From Komagataeibacter xylinus (GTDB lineage Bacteria > Pseudomonadota > Alphaproteobacteria > Acetobacterales > Acetobacteraceae), in assembly GCF_009834365.1 (NCBI RefSeq), contig NZ_CP041348.1, positions 280,001-344,000 of the forward strand: DNA of 64,000 bases, given 5' to 3'. Of this stretch, positions 42,840 to 52,000 are shown piece by piece (within the stretch, counting starts at the first letter, position 1; every line of letters starts with the position of its first letter). The notes under the pieces were generated by a model that worked only from the letters and a program-made list of their open reading frames with translations, had not been told where the DNA came from and made no database searches. The translations under genes were made by a program, and so were the position numbers.

Positions 42840-44069
42840 TCAGTCGTTATAGGCGGCAAGGGCAGCATCAACGCCGCTGCCTGCGCTAAAGCCGTGGCCT
42901 TCATGGCGCAGCACGGTTTCAAGCGCGCCCATGGTCAGCAGCACCTTGTGCTTTTCAGCGTTGTAACCCATGGCCCCGATGCGCCAGATCTTGCCCTGCA
43001 GCGGGCCGAAGGCGGAGCCGATCTCGATCTCGAAATCCTCGCGCATGCGCGCGCGCACCTTCTCGCCATCAATGCCCTTGGGGATGTACACGCCGGTCAC
43101 GTTGGTCATGCGGTGTTCATCGCCGCCAAACAGTTCCAGCCCCATGGCGCGCAGCCCGGCGCAGACCGCGCGCGATGCTGCTGCATGGCGGGCGAAGCGG
43201 GCCTGCAGCCCTTCCTCAAGCGCCACGCGGGCGGCTTCACGCGCGCCGTAGAGCATGGTGGTGGCCTCGGTGTGATGGTTCAGGCGCTTTTCGGACCAGT
43301 AATCCATAACCATGGCCAGATCGAAATAGTTCGACGGAATGCGCACGCGCGTGCCATCGGTCGTGTCGCTGCCCCGGATGCCGGCCTCGACATGGCGGCG
43401 GGCGAAGATGTGCTCGGCCGCGCGGTCTGAGATGGTGATGGGCGCGGAACCCGGCGGGCCACCCATGCATTTCTGCAGGCCCGAACTCACCACATCCACG
43501 CCCCAGCGGTCGGTGGCCACTTCCATGCCGCCCAGGGTGGCCGTGGTATCGACATAGGACAGCACGTCATACCTGCGGCACAGCGCGCCTACCCCATCGA
43601 GCGGCTGGGCCATTGTGGTGGACGTATCGCCATGAATGCACGCCAGCACATGCGGGCGATGGGTCACGATGGCATCCTCGATCTGTTCAAGGCTCGCGAC
43701 CTCGCCCCAGGGCAGGTCCAGCGTCACGATATCGGCGCCGATGCGCTGCGCGATCTCGGAGAGCAGCAGGCCAAAACGCCCCGCGCGCACGATCAGCAGC
43801 TTCATGCCCGGCTCGACCAGCGAGACCAGCGCCGCCTCGATCCCGGCCCGCGCCGTGCCATCAACCAGCAGGGTCCAGCGGTTGTTGGTCATGAACACCT
43901 GACGGTAGAGTTCCATCGTCTGGTTCATGTAATCGGTCATCTCGGGGTCGAACTGGCCCAGCATGTCGGCCGCCATGGCACGCAGCACGCGCGGGTGCGC
44001 GTTGACCGGCCCCGGCCCCATGAGCAGCCGGGCAGGTGGGTTGATCTGGCCGAAAAAGGTCTGGGTCAT
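42840..44069 (-). CDS. pucG: (S)-Ureidoglycine-glyoxylate aminotransferase
   Basis: PLP-dependent fold-type I aminotransferase (409 residues) that moves the amino group of ureidoglycine to glyoxylate, producing oxalurate and glycine. PARLLMGPGPVNAHPRVLRAM at the N-terminus, the Schiff-base lysine in SSGLQKCMGGPPGSAP, and the AGT/SPT-type C-terminus (GALETVLRHEGH). Alone it could be called alanine-glyoxylate aminotransferase; the purine context makes PucG/HpxJ the better name. The start overlaps the allC stop. Confidence 0.92.
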   Translation of the reverse strand: MTQTFFGQINPPARLLMGPGPVNAHPRVLRAMAADMLGQFDPEMTDYMNQTMELYRQVFMTNNRWTLLVDGTARAGIEAALVSLVEPGMKLLIVRAGRFGLLLSEIAQRIGADIVTLDLPWGEVASLEQIEDAIVTHRPHVLACIHGDTSTTMAQPLDGVGALCRRYDVLSYVDTTATLGGMEVATDRWGVDVVSSGLQKCMGGPPGSAPITISDRAAEHIFARRHVEAGIRGSDTTDGTRVRIPSNYFDLAMVMDYWSEKRLNHHTEATTMLYGAREAARVALEEGLQARFARHAAASRAVCAGLRAMGLELFGGDEHRMTNVTGVYIPKGIDGEKVRARMREDFEIEIGSAFGPLQGKIWRIGAMGYNAEKHKVLLTMGALETVLRHEGHGFSAGSGVDAALAAYND

Positions 44070-45337
44070 CCGAAATGTCTCTCAAAAAGTCCGATAAAGG
44101 CGATCATGGCCCGCAAGGCCGCATCCGTATCCGCATCGGTTACGGATTCAGCGGGGTTATGGCTGATACCGCCCTCGCAACGAACGAACAACATGGAAAC
44201 CGGGGCCAGATGCGCCATGATCATGGCATCATGCCCGGCACCGCTGACCAGCAGGCGCGGGTCAGTACCCGTCACGTCCCGCACGGCCTGTTCCATGAAG
44301 GATGTCAGGCGCGGATCACATGGGGTGGCGTCGAGATCCTGCTGCAGGGCCACGTCCAGCGCGAGATGACGCGCCTGCGCCACCGCGTGGGCCACGGCCA
44401 GGATTTCCTGCGCGGCCCGGTCGCGCACCGCATTGGTTCCCGCACGCACATCCACGGTCAGCACCACCTCGCCTGGCACCACGTTGGCGGCACCCGGCAC
44501 CACATCGAGCGAGCCTACGGTAGCCACCAGCCCCTGCGTGCCCGCGCGGCCGATACGCTCGGCAGCGAGGATGATCTCGGCAGCGCCTGCCAGCGCGTCG
44601 CGCCGCAGGTCCATCGATACGGTGCCTGCATGCCCCGCCATGCCGCGCAGGGTCATGCGGTAGCGGTGCTGCGCGGCAATGGCGCTGACCACGCCAAGGG
44701 CGCGGCCCTCGGCCTCGAGCACCGGCCCCTGCTCGATATGCGCCTCGACATAGGCAAGGATCTTTTCGCCCTTGCGTGATGCCGTGTGCATCTGGCCCAC
44801 ATCCAGCCCGAATTCAGCCAGCGCCTTGGCCAGTGTCGCGGTCTCGGCCCAGTCGCTCATGGCGGGATCAGGCGCTTCGAGCACGCCAGCCACGGCATGC
44901 GAGGTCAGCATGCCTGAGGGAAAGCGCGAGCCCTCCTCATCCCCAAAGCCGATCACTTCCAGCGCGAAGGGGAAGCGTTTGCCCTCTGCCGCGAAATGGG
45001 CCACGGCCTCGATGCCGAGGATGACCCCCAGCATGCCATCAAAAAAGCCGCCATCGCGCACGCTGTCGATATGCGAGCCGAGCAGCAGCACCGGGGCATC
45101 CGGCGTCAGGCCCTCGTAGCGCCCCAGCAGGTTGCCTGCCGCATCCATGCGCGTGGTCATGCCTGCCGCGTGCATCCACGTAGCCAGCCGGTCGCAGGTG
45201 GCGCGGTAGGATGGGCCGAGATAGGGGCGGAACAGCCCGCCCTCCATCTCGGAATACGGCGCGCGACCCAGCTCGGTGCAGCGTGCAACGGCGCGCTGGC
45301 CCGAAGGGCGGTCCATGCTGTCCCGTGCGTTTACCAT
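44066..45337 (-). CDS. allC: Allantoate amidohydrolase
   Basis: M20-family zinc enzyme releasing ammonia from allantoate to give ureidoglycine (HpxK in the Klebsiella system). About 423 residues: LGSHIDSVRDGGFFDG, FGDEEGSRF, EAHIEQGPVLE (metal ligands), RMTLRGMAGHAGT and SGAGHDAMIMA. ATG 45337 (MVNARDSMDRP) is preferred to 45349; its ATGGTAA overlaps the hpxW stop. It overlaps the pucG start at its end. Confidence 0.93.
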   Translation of the reverse strand: MVNARDSMDRPSGQRAVARCTELGRAPYSEMEGGLFRPYLGPSYRATCDRLATWMHAAGMTTRMDAAGNLLGRYEGLTPDAPVLLLGSHIDSVRDGGFFDGMLGVILGIEAVAHFAAEGKRFPFALEVIGFGDEEGSRFPSGMLTSHAVAGVLEAPDPAMSDWAETATLAKALAEFGLDVGQMHTASRKGEKILAYVEAHIEQGPVLEAEGRALGVVSAIAAQHRYRMTLRGMAGHAGTVSMDLRRDALAGAAEIILAAERIGRAGTQGLVATVGSLDVVPGAANVVPGEVVLTVDVRAGTNAVRDRAAQEILAVAHAVAQARHLALDVALQQDLDATPCDPRLTSFMEQAVRDVTGTDPRLLVSGAGHDAMIMAHLAPVSMLFVRCEGGISHNPAESVTDADTDAALRAMIAFIGLFERHFG

Positions 45338-46923
45338 GCGGCGACACATCCATCGCTGCGCGGGTCGCTCGCCCCCTCCAGCAGGCCGGATTCGTGGCGC
45401 ACCAGCGCGCCCGCATGCCCCATGATGGAGGAAAACGGCGCCACGCGTTCCATCTGGTGGCCCGCGGCACTCATGCGGGCGATCACCTCGGGGTCGAAGC
45501 GGTCTTCATATTTCAGGCTGACGCTGGATTCCCCCCATGTACGGCCCAGCAGCCAGCGCGGCGCCGTGATGGCGCGCTGCAGCGGCATGCCGTAGCGCGC
45601 GTAGCGGGTGAACAGGGCCGCCTGTGTCTGGGGCTGTCCTTCGCCGCCCATGGTACCGTACACCATGGTCCGCCCATCCTCGAAGCGCGCACCCGCCGGG
45701 TTGAGTGTATGGAACGGCTTGCGGCCCGGCCGCAGGCCGTTCCACCCCTGCGGGTCAAGCCCGAAGCTGGTACCGCGGTTCTGCCACACCACACCCGTGC
45801 GTGGCAGCACCACGCCCGAGCCATATTCAAAATACAGGCTCTGGATCATGCTCACGGCCAGCCCATCGGAATCGATCACACCCAGCCATACCGTATCGCC
45901 CTGCTGCGACTGCCACGGCCAGGGGGCCGCCTTGTTCGGGTCGATGGCGGCCGCCATGCGGTCAAGCGCCTTGCGGTCATCAAGGATGTCCTGCGCCTGC
46001 ACGGTCATGTAGGCGGGATCGCCCACATGCGTGTCGCGGTAGCGGAAGGCCTGCTTGGTGGCCTCGACCAGTCCGTGCAGGTAATCGAAATCATCCGCGT
46101 TCGCCGCCTTGAGCCGGTCAAACAGCGCCAGGATCAGCAGCGAGGCCACGCCCTGCGTGGGGGGCGCCATGTTGTACAGGTCCGCGCCATGGATGCGGGC
46201 ATGCAGCGCTGGCTGGTGGGTCGCCTTGTGCGCCTGCAGGTCGGCCAGGGTCAACGGGCTGCCAAGGGCCTGCAGGTCGGCGGCCAGTTCACGCGCCACC
46301 GTGCCACGATAGAAGCTGGAAAGCCCTTCATCAGCCAGTTGGCGCAGCGTCGTGGCCAGGCGCGGGTTGTGCAGGATGTCGCCTGCCTGCGGCAGCTTGC
46401 CGCCGGGCATGAACTGCGCGGCAAAGCCGGGCACGTTTTTGAGTTCATCCATTTTCTGGCGGGTAATCTCGGCAGCGCCCGCGGTGACTGGCACGCCCTG
46501 CTCGGCATAGTACAGCGCATCGCGCAGCACGCGGCCAAGCGGCAGGCCCGGCGCCATGGCATGGCTCCATGACAGGGCCATCTCCCACCCCGATACCGTG
46601 CCCGCGACCGTGTTGGCCGCAAGCGGGCCACGCCACGGAATCGTGTCATGGCCTGCGGCGTGATAGAACGCGGCATCCGCCTTGCCTGCGGCCGCACCGC
46701 AGGCATCGATGGTTTCAACCCTTCCATCGGGCCACATGGTCAGCCAGAAGGCATCCCCCCCGATGCCGGTCATGTGCGGATAGACCACGGCCAATGCTGC
46801 GGCAGTGGCAACGGCGGCCTCAATGGCCGTGCCGCCTGCCTTGAGCACGTCAAGGCCTGCCTGGCTGGCAAGGTGGTGGGGGGATGTGACCATCCCCCGG
46901 CATGAACGCGGCGTATTCAGCAT
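45331..46923 (-). CDS. hpxW: Oxamate amidohydrolase-like Ntn hydrolase (gamma-glutamyltransferase homologue)
   Basis: 530 residues, a self-cleaving N-terminal-nucleophile hydrolase of the GGT family. The autoprocessing site is GDTVWLGVIDSDGLAVSMIQS (Thr after GD), followed by the oxyanion-region NRGTSFGLDP; the N-terminal ASQAGLDVLKAGGTAIEAAVA is typical. It has no signal peptide, so it is cytoplasmic, unlike classical GGT. HpxW of Klebsiella hydrolyses oxamate to oxalate and ammonia in urate degradation; the neighbours hpxX and hpxY fit that assignment. GGAAGGAG precedes the ATG. Confidence 0.85.
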   Translation of the reverse strand: MLNTPRSCRGMVTSPHHLASQAGLDVLKAGGTAIEAAVATAAALAVVYPHMTGIGGDAFWLTMWPDGRVETIDACGAAAGKADAAFYHAAGHDTIPWRGPLAANTVAGTVSGWEMALSWSHAMAPGLPLGRVLRDALYYAEQGVPVTAGAAEITRQKMDELKNVPGFAAQFMPGGKLPQAGDILHNPRLATTLRQLADEGLSSFYRGTVARELAADLQALGSPLTLADLQAHKATHQPALHARIHGADLYNMAPPTQGVASLLILALFDRLKAANADDFDYLHGLVEATKQAFRYRDTHVGDPAYMTVQAQDILDDRKALDRMAAAIDPNKAAPWPWQSQQGDTVWLGVIDSDGLAVSMIQSLYFEYGSGVVLPRTGVVWQNRGTSFGLDPQGWNGLRPGRKPFHTLNPAGARFEDGRTMVYGTMGGEGQPQTQAALFTRYARYGMPLQRAITAPRWLLGRTWGESSVSLKYEDRFDPEVIARMSAAGHQMERVAPFSSIMGHAGALVRHESGLLEGASDPRSDGCVAAW

Positions 46924-48290
46924 GACTGCTCCTTCCGCGCGTAACCCGCATCAAGCGGGCGGCAGGCGGCAAGGCCCGCGCGCTGCAGTTCGGCGGCCAC
47001 GGCAAACAGTTTTGCCTCAGCCCCCGGCGCGCCGATCAACTGGATGCCCAGCGGCAGGCCCGGAGCGGCCAGCGGGGTTGCCAGCACTGGCAGCCCGGCC
47101 AGGCTGATGGGCTGGGTATAAATGCCCAGATTGGCCCGCGCGGAGACACTCTTGCCATCCACCATAATGGAAGGCTGGTCGATACGCGGCGCAACGCCCA
47201 CCGTGGTGGGCGCCACCAGCACATCGGCCTGCGTAAAGGCCTCATGTACCTGCGCGCGGAACCACCGGCGGAAGCGCTGCGCCTGCACGAAGGTGGCCGC
47301 AGGCAGCATGGCGCCTGCCATGAGGCGGCTGCGGGTGGCCGGGTCATACTGCATGGAGCGCCTGCGCAGGCGGGGCAGGTGCAGATTGCCCCCTTCCGCC
47401 GCACTGATGAGGAAGGCGGATGCCCGCGCCCGCGCCACCTCGGGCAGTTCGATCACGCGGTCATGGCCCAGATGCGCCATCACGCCATCAATCGCAGCCG
47501 TCAGCTCAGTGCTGACATTGCGGGCAAACCAGCCCCCCAGCCGCGCCACTTTCACCGATGCCACATCGGGCAGGGCTGATACGTCCCGGCCGGACATGAC
47601 GGCATACACCGCCATCAGGTCCTCAAGCGTGTCGGCCATGGGGCCTGCAGTATCGAGGCTGGCCACGAACGGATAGACACCACGCAGCGGCATCTGCCCG
47701 TAGGTGGGCTTGAGCCCCCACACTCCGCACAGCGCGGACGGAATGCGGATCGAGCCATTGGTGTCCGAGCCCAGCGTAAACGGCAGCAGCCCCGCAGCCA
47801 CGGCGGCAGCCGACCCGCCTGACGAGCCACCGGCAAGGCGGGCATGATCATGCGGGTTGCGGGTGGTGCCGTTATGCGCGTTCTCGGTCGAGAAGCCGTA
47901 GGCAAATTCATCCATGTTCAGGGTGGCCACCGGCACGGCGCCAGCCGCACGCAGGCGGGCGACGACGGTAGCGTCCTCGGTAGCGGGCAGGTTGTCGCGC
48001 AGCACGATGGAGCCTGCGGTGGTAACCTCGCCGCGCACGTCAAACAGGTCTTTTACGCCAAAGGGCACGCCTGCCAGCGGGCCGGGGTCGCGGCCTGCGG
48101 CAATGGCCTTGTCCACTTCCTCGGCCTGCGCCACGGCGGCGGGGCCAAGGATGCGGGTCACGCTGTTGAAGCGGGTATCACGCGCCTCGATATCGGAAAT
48201 GACGGCCGTGACCACGCCCACGGCGTTGCGGCGGCCCGCGCGTATCTCGGCCGCGATACCAAGCGCTGCCCCCATGGCGCGCGCGCTCAT
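46917..48290 (-). CDS. hpxY: AtzE/HpxY family amidohydrolase
   Basis: 457 residues, amidase-signature enzyme. The catalytic Lys is in FGVKDLFDVRG, the Ser in GGSSGGSAAAVAAG, and the second Ser in LGSDTNGSIRIPS. AtzE in cyanurate breakdown and HpxY in urate breakdown belong to this type and need a small AtzG-like partner, here the preceding gene hpxX. Exact reaction in this pathway is unsettled (oxalurate- or urea-derivative deamidation). It overlaps hpxX (ATGA) and hpxW (7 bp). Confidence 0.85.
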   Translation of the reverse strand: MSARAMGAALGIAAEIRAGRRNAVGVVTAVISDIEARDTRFNSVTRILGPAAVAQAEEVDKAIAAGRDPGPLAGVPFGVKDLFDVRGEVTTAGSIVLRDNLPATEDATVVARLRAAGAVPVATLNMDEFAYGFSTENAHNGTTRNPHDHARLAGGSSGGSAAAVAAGLLPFTLGSDTNGSIRIPSALCGVWGLKPTYGQMPLRGVYPFVASLDTAGPMADTLEDLMAVYAVMSGRDVSALPDVASVKVARLGGWFARNVSTELTAAIDGVMAHLGHDRVIELPEVARARASAFLISAAEGGNLHLPRLRRRSMQYDPATRSRLMAGAMLPAATFVQAQRFRRWFRAQVHEAFTQADVLVAPTTVGVAPRIDQPSIMVDGKSVSARANLGIYTQPISLAGLPVLATPLAAPGLPLGIQLIGAPGAEAKLFAVAAELQRAGLAACRPLDAGYARKEQSC

Positions 48291-48523
48291 GGCACGTACC
48301 CGTAGGCTGGCTCGCAGTCATCGGGCAGCACGAAGCCTGCCACGAGGTCGGCATAGCCCTGCAGCAACGCCGTATTGGCCACGACATCTGGCAGGCAGGC
48401 CACCGGAATGTTCAGCCCGATCATCCGGGCCAGATCAGCCACGGGGGGAACCTTGTGGTCATTGCTTGCCTCCGCACCGGCGACACCCGGCGCGGAAGGC
48501 GAAAGACTTACAGCGCTACTCAT
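48287..48523 (-). CDS. hpxX: AtzG/HpxX-like small partner protein (DUF4089)
   Basis: 78 residues: a Ser/Ala-rich N-terminal tail, then the DUF4089-type core with LARMIGLNIPVACLPDVVANTALLQGYADLVAGFVL and the end PDDCEPAYGYVP. AtzG-type proteins resemble GatC and stabilise the amidase they precede. The position right before hpxY with an ATGA overlap is the usual one. A flavin monooxygenase gene ends 42 bp upstream. Confidence 0.85.
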   Translation of the reverse strand: MSSAVSLSPSAPGVAGAEASNDHKVPPVADLARMIGLNIPVACLPDVVANTALLQGYADLVAGFVLPDDCEPAYGYVP

Positions 48524-48565
48524 CTACTCACTCTCTCCCGAATGGATAAATCTACCCGGGGCGCA

Positions 48566-50014
48566 TCATGCAACAGGAGGATCGAGACTGACTAGTTCCG
48601 CCACGTCATAAGACAGCAGACTTTCAAGGTGCTGCCGGCCATCGGCCACGTACAGGTCACGCCCCAGCCCATGGGCCAGACGTTCCACACCAAAGCGCAT
48701 GCCGCTGATCGAAGCCCCCGAAAGCCCCATGCTCGGCGTGGCGGAGAACGTGAAATTGTGGATGTTGGCCAGCATGGGCGCCAGCGGATCATCCTTGTGG
48801 CGCGGCAGGAACTGATAGCAGTCGCCAAGGTAGGGGTAGCTTTCCAGCACCGCGCTCTCGGCACCTGCGGGAGCCTTGTAGCGCTCGCCCCAAAGGGCGA
48901 CGGAGGGCGCAAACGATGCGGTCTCGGGCCTGCGGGAGAGGTCGGTTGCGAAGCCGGTGCCAATGATCACGAAGTCAAAGCGCATCTCGCCAGTGGGCGA
49001 ATCGACCACGATCTCATCGCCTTCCATGCGCGCGCCCGTCCAGGGGCAGCCGGTGCGGTAGGAGAAGTTTTCATGCCTGCGGCACCGCCAGAACGTATCC
49101 TGCGGCGGCGGCTGGTTGAGATCGAAGATCCGGCGCATGAAGCCCCACCGCAGCTCATCGGACAGGGCGGGGTAGTAGGCAAGGAAGCCGGTATTCTCCA
49201 TCCACCGGTACGGGTTGATGGAGGGGATTTCCTTGCGGCGCAGGCACAGGGTCACGCTGCCCGCGCCTTCTTCGAGTGCCGTGGCTGCGTTATCGAACGC
49301 CGAGGCCCCGGCACCGAGCACGCCGATGCGCTTGCCCTTCAGCGCCGCAAAATCAATCGCCTCGGATGTATGGGCATAGCGCTCGCGCGGCAGGCCGTTG
49401 CGGATGAAGTCGGGCACATGCCACGTGCCACACCCTTCGATGCCGGTAGCCAGCACCAGCTTGCGGGCATAATGCACGTGGCTCGTACCATCAGGGCGGC
49501 GGAAGGTCAGGCGCAGCAGGCCGCCCTCCCACGTCACACCCATGAATTCGTGGTCGTTGGCGACCGGCAGGTCGAGGATGTCGCGGTACCAGTCGAGATA
49601 GGCCTGCCAGTCCCCACGGGGGATCTTGTCCAGCTTCTCCCACGCGGCCGCGCCGTACTGCGCCTCATACCATGAGCGCGGGGTGAGCGAGGGCACGCCA
49701 AGGTCGGGGCCGGTCACGTATTTGGGAGTGCGCAGCGTGATCATGCGCGCGAATGTCACCCACGGGCCTTCGCCGCCCTTTGCTGCCCGGTCGAATATGC
49801 GTACATTGGTGATGTTGTTGCGCTTGAGCGCAAAGGCCGTGGCAAGCCCGCCCTGCCCGGCACCGATGATCGCGACATCAAGCACACGCTGTCCATCACG
49901 ATCGATGGGGGGAATCCATTCCTTGCGCGGGTAGCGGATGATTTCCAGATCACGGCGCACGGCTGCATCGAGCGCTGCCAGCCCCCCGTCTTTCGGCTGC
50001 ATGTTGGTATCCAT
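48566..50014 (-). CDS. FAD/NAD(P)-dependent monooxygenase-like protein heading the purine operon
   Basis: 482 residues of a class B flavin-monooxygenase-like fold: the N-terminal FAD motif GAGQGGLA (near 52), then a second Rossmann motif GVLGAGASAFDNAATA (near 240) for NAD(P)H, then IIGTGFATDLS. It is the first gene of the nine-gene purine operon, yet no uricase, PuuD or HpxO gene is present. A role in hydroxylating urate is therefore the simplest inference, but the sequence is not HpxO-type (that enzyme is class A and shorter). It may also act on another intermediate. The start is ATG 50014 with GGGAAC upstream. Confidence 0.7.
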   Translation of the reverse strand: MDTNMQPKDGGLAALDAAVRRDLEIIRYPRKEWIPPIDRDGQRVLDVAIIGAGQGGLATAFALKRNNITNVRIFDRAAKGGEGPWVTFARMITLRTPKYVTGPDLGVPSLTPRSWYEAQYGAAAWEKLDKIPRGDWQAYLDWYRDILDLPVANDHEFMGVTWEGGLLRLTFRRPDGTSHVHYARKLVLATGIEGCGTWHVPDFIRNGLPRERYAHTSEAIDFAALKGKRIGVLGAGASAFDNAATALEEGAGSVTLCLRRKEIPSINPYRWMENTGFLAYYPALSDELRWGFMRRIFDLNQPPPQDTFWRCRRHENFSYRTGCPWTGARMEGDEIVVDSPTGEMRFDFVIIGTGFATDLSRRPETASFAPSVALWGERYKAPAGAESAVLESYPYLGDCYQFLPRHKDDPLAPMLANIHNFTFSATPSMGLSGASISGMRFGVERLAHGLGRDLYVADGRQHLESLLSYDVAELVSLDPPVA

Positions 50015-50057
50015 CTGCGGGTTCCCATCTGTTTTTTCGTCTTTTGCTGATGCAGCC

Positions 50058-50085
50058 CCGTATGACGTCCCCCGACGCCATACGG
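50058..50085. promoter_or_regulatory. Near-perfect 12-bp inverted repeat ahead of the purine operon
   Basis: CCGTATGACGTC (50058-50069) and GACGCCATACGG (50074-50085), 11 of 12 paired, loop CCCC. It lies 44 bp upstream of the monooxygenase gene and 3' of lysR. It has no T-run, so it may be an operator for the adjacent LysR regulator, or an RNA hairpin. Confidence 0.5.
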
Positions 50086-50187
50086 ATATCCCCCAACCGC
50101 ACCACGATGGCGTGATCTAATCAGCCCGCCTGGTGTTTCGTCCAGTAGAATGATTTCATCGTTCCGTTGCATAAATCGCAACGGCGG

Positions 50188-51144
50188 TCAGACCGCGCGC
50201 TCATCGCTCACGCCCTGCACGCGGCGCAGTTCAAGACGCAGTTCCTCGATCACGGTTTCCAGCAATGGCGGAAGCCAGCGGGATTCGCGCACATATGCCC
50301 CAAGGTCGGTCACGGCGCGGGTATCACGCAGCGGCACGTGGCGCAGGCTGTCCTGGCCGGGCTGCACGCCCACCGCGAGCGGCGACTGGAAGGCCAGCCC
50401 CGCGCCAGCAAGCACCATGCGGTTGGTCAGTTCGATCGAGCCGGTATGCAGCACCACGTTCAGCCGGTCCTGCCACGGGCGCAACATGGGCTCCATCACG
50501 CGGTATAGCGAGAGCGTGCGCGTGGGCAGGATCAGGCGGTAGGCCACGCATTCCTCTACCGTGACCGTGCGCAGGTGCGCGAGCGGATGGTCGGCGCGCA
50601 CCACGGCCCCAACGGGGAAGTGCCCCACCGCCACCCGCCGCAATTCAGGATAAAGCGCCAGCGAGAACGCAATGCCAAGGTCAACCCGCCCATCCTGCAA
50701 CGCCGAGACGATGGTCTTGGGGGCACCGACCTCCACATGCAGTTCCACGGTGGGAAAAGCGGAGATGATGCGCTCAAGCAGCGCGGGCAAAAGTTGGCCT
50801 GCGATTCCTTCCACCGCCATGATGCGCAGCCTGCCGTCATGTCGGCCGGACAGGGCGTTGATCTGCTCCTCCGTGCGCGCGGCATCCTGCATCACGGTCA
50901 CGATATGGCGGGCCATGATGGTGCCCACCTCGGTCAGGACCATGCCTTCGGGCAGGCGGTCGAACAGGGGCGCGCCGATCTCGGCCTCCATCTGCGCAAG
51001 CTGCCGCGTGAGGGCCGAGGGCGTGACATTGAGCCTGCGCGCCGCCTCGCGGATGGAACGGCATTCCCGCACCGCATTGAAATAGGAAATGCCCCGCGCG
51101 TGCAGGCGCATCATGCGGGGCGTGCGCGAAAGCGGATCGTTCAT
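50188..51144 (-). CDS. LysR-family transcriptional regulator
   Basis: 318 residues: an N-terminal winged helix-turn-helix (YFNAVRECRSIREAARRLNVTPSALTRQLAQME, residues about 18-55) and a C-terminal effector-binding domain. The gene lies between xdhC (start overlaps the xdhC stop, ATGA) and the operon starting at 50014. It is the probable pathway regulator, responding to a purine or one of its degradation products. The palindrome at 50058-50085 and another at 55935-55949 are possible targets. Confidence 0.85.
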   Translation of the reverse strand: MNDPLSRTPRMMRLHARGISYFNAVRECRSIREAARRLNVTPSALTRQLAQMEAEIGAPLFDRLPEGMVLTEVGTIMARHIVTVMQDAARTEEQINALSGRHDGRLRIMAVEGIAGQLLPALLERIISAFPTVELHVEVGAPKTIVSALQDGRVDLGIAFSLALYPELRRVAVGHFPVGAVVRADHPLAHLRTVTVEECVAYRLILPTRTLSLYRVMEPMLRPWQDRLNVVLHTGSIELTNRMVLAGAGLAFQSPLAVGVQPGQDSLRHVPLRDTRAVTDLGAYVRESRWLPPLLETVIEELRLELRRVQGVSDERAV

Positions 51145-51995
51145 AAGCGTCTCTCATCCCCATCTGCATCACCCTCTTCCCGCGGTGCGTGCAGGAAGCG
51201 CGTGACGATTTCCGCCGCCACCAGCGCCGCGATGACCGGGGGCCGCTTGTCACGCACGTCCTGCCCCCCGATGGGGCAGACCATGGCATTGATGCGGTCT
51301 TCGGGCAGGCCGAGCGCGCGGAAGGCCGCCTCGAAGCGGCGGCGCTTGGTGTGCGAGCCGATCAGGCCCACATAGCGAAAGTCGCCCCGTTCGAGGATGG
51401 ATGCAACAATCAGGCTGTCAAGCGCGTGGCTTTGGGTCAGCACCAGTGCGCCGGAACCGGCGGGCGCACCGGCTACAAGGCGCTGCCAGTCGCCATCATC
51501 ATGCACCTCCACCCCTGCGGGAATGACGGGGCCGAATTCATGCGGGCGCGAATCGCACCAGGCCAGCCGCAGCGGCAGCGGGGCCATTACATGGGCCAGC
51601 GCGCGCCCCACATGGCCTGCACCGAACAGCAAAAGCAGCGGAGCCTCGCGGCGCTGTCGCTCGAGTTGTGCCATGATGCCGTCCAGCCCCCCGTCATCGG
51701 GCACATCAATGAACAGCATCACCTCGCCCCCGCAGCACTGCCCGGAGCGGCCGCCAAGGTCGATGCGCAGGTCCTGCGCCTCGCCACCGGTGGCCAGCAG
51801 GCGGCGGGCGTGATGGATACCGTTCCATTCAAGCTCGCCACCGCCCACCGTGCCGGACTGCTCCGTGGCTGTGACAAGCATGAAGGTACCCGCCTCACGC
51901 GGGGTGGACCCCCGTACCGAGGACACGCAGATCCGGGCGACCGGCTGGCCCATGAGCCGCCACCGGGCCAGATCGGCGCGCATTTCCATGCTCAT
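51141..51995 (-). CDS. xdhC: Xanthine dehydrogenase accessory protein XdhC
   Basis: 284 residues. It binds molybdenum cofactor, adds the sulfido ligand and delivers it to XdhB. Conserved are SVRGSTPREAGTFMLV, GTVGGGELEWNGI, the GGRSGQCCGGEVMLFID core, LLLFGAGHVGRALA and the GLIGSHTKRRRFEA region. It begins 5 bp after xdhB and is coupled to lysR. Confidence 0.93.
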   Translation of the reverse strand: MSMEMRADLARWRLMGQPVARICVSSVRGSTPREAGTFMLVTATEQSGTVGGGELEWNGIHHARRLLATGGEAQDLRIDLGGRSGQCCGGEVMLFIDVPDDGGLDGIMAQLERQRREAPLLLLFGAGHVGRALAHVMAPLPLRLAWCDSRPHEFGPVIPAGVEVHDDGDWQRLVAGAPAGSGALVLTQSHALDSLIVASILERGDFRYVGLIGSHTKRRRFEAAFRALGLPEDRINAMVCPIGGQDVRDKRPPVIAALVAAEIVTRFLHAPREEGDADGDERRL

Positions 51996-52000
51996 GGGGT

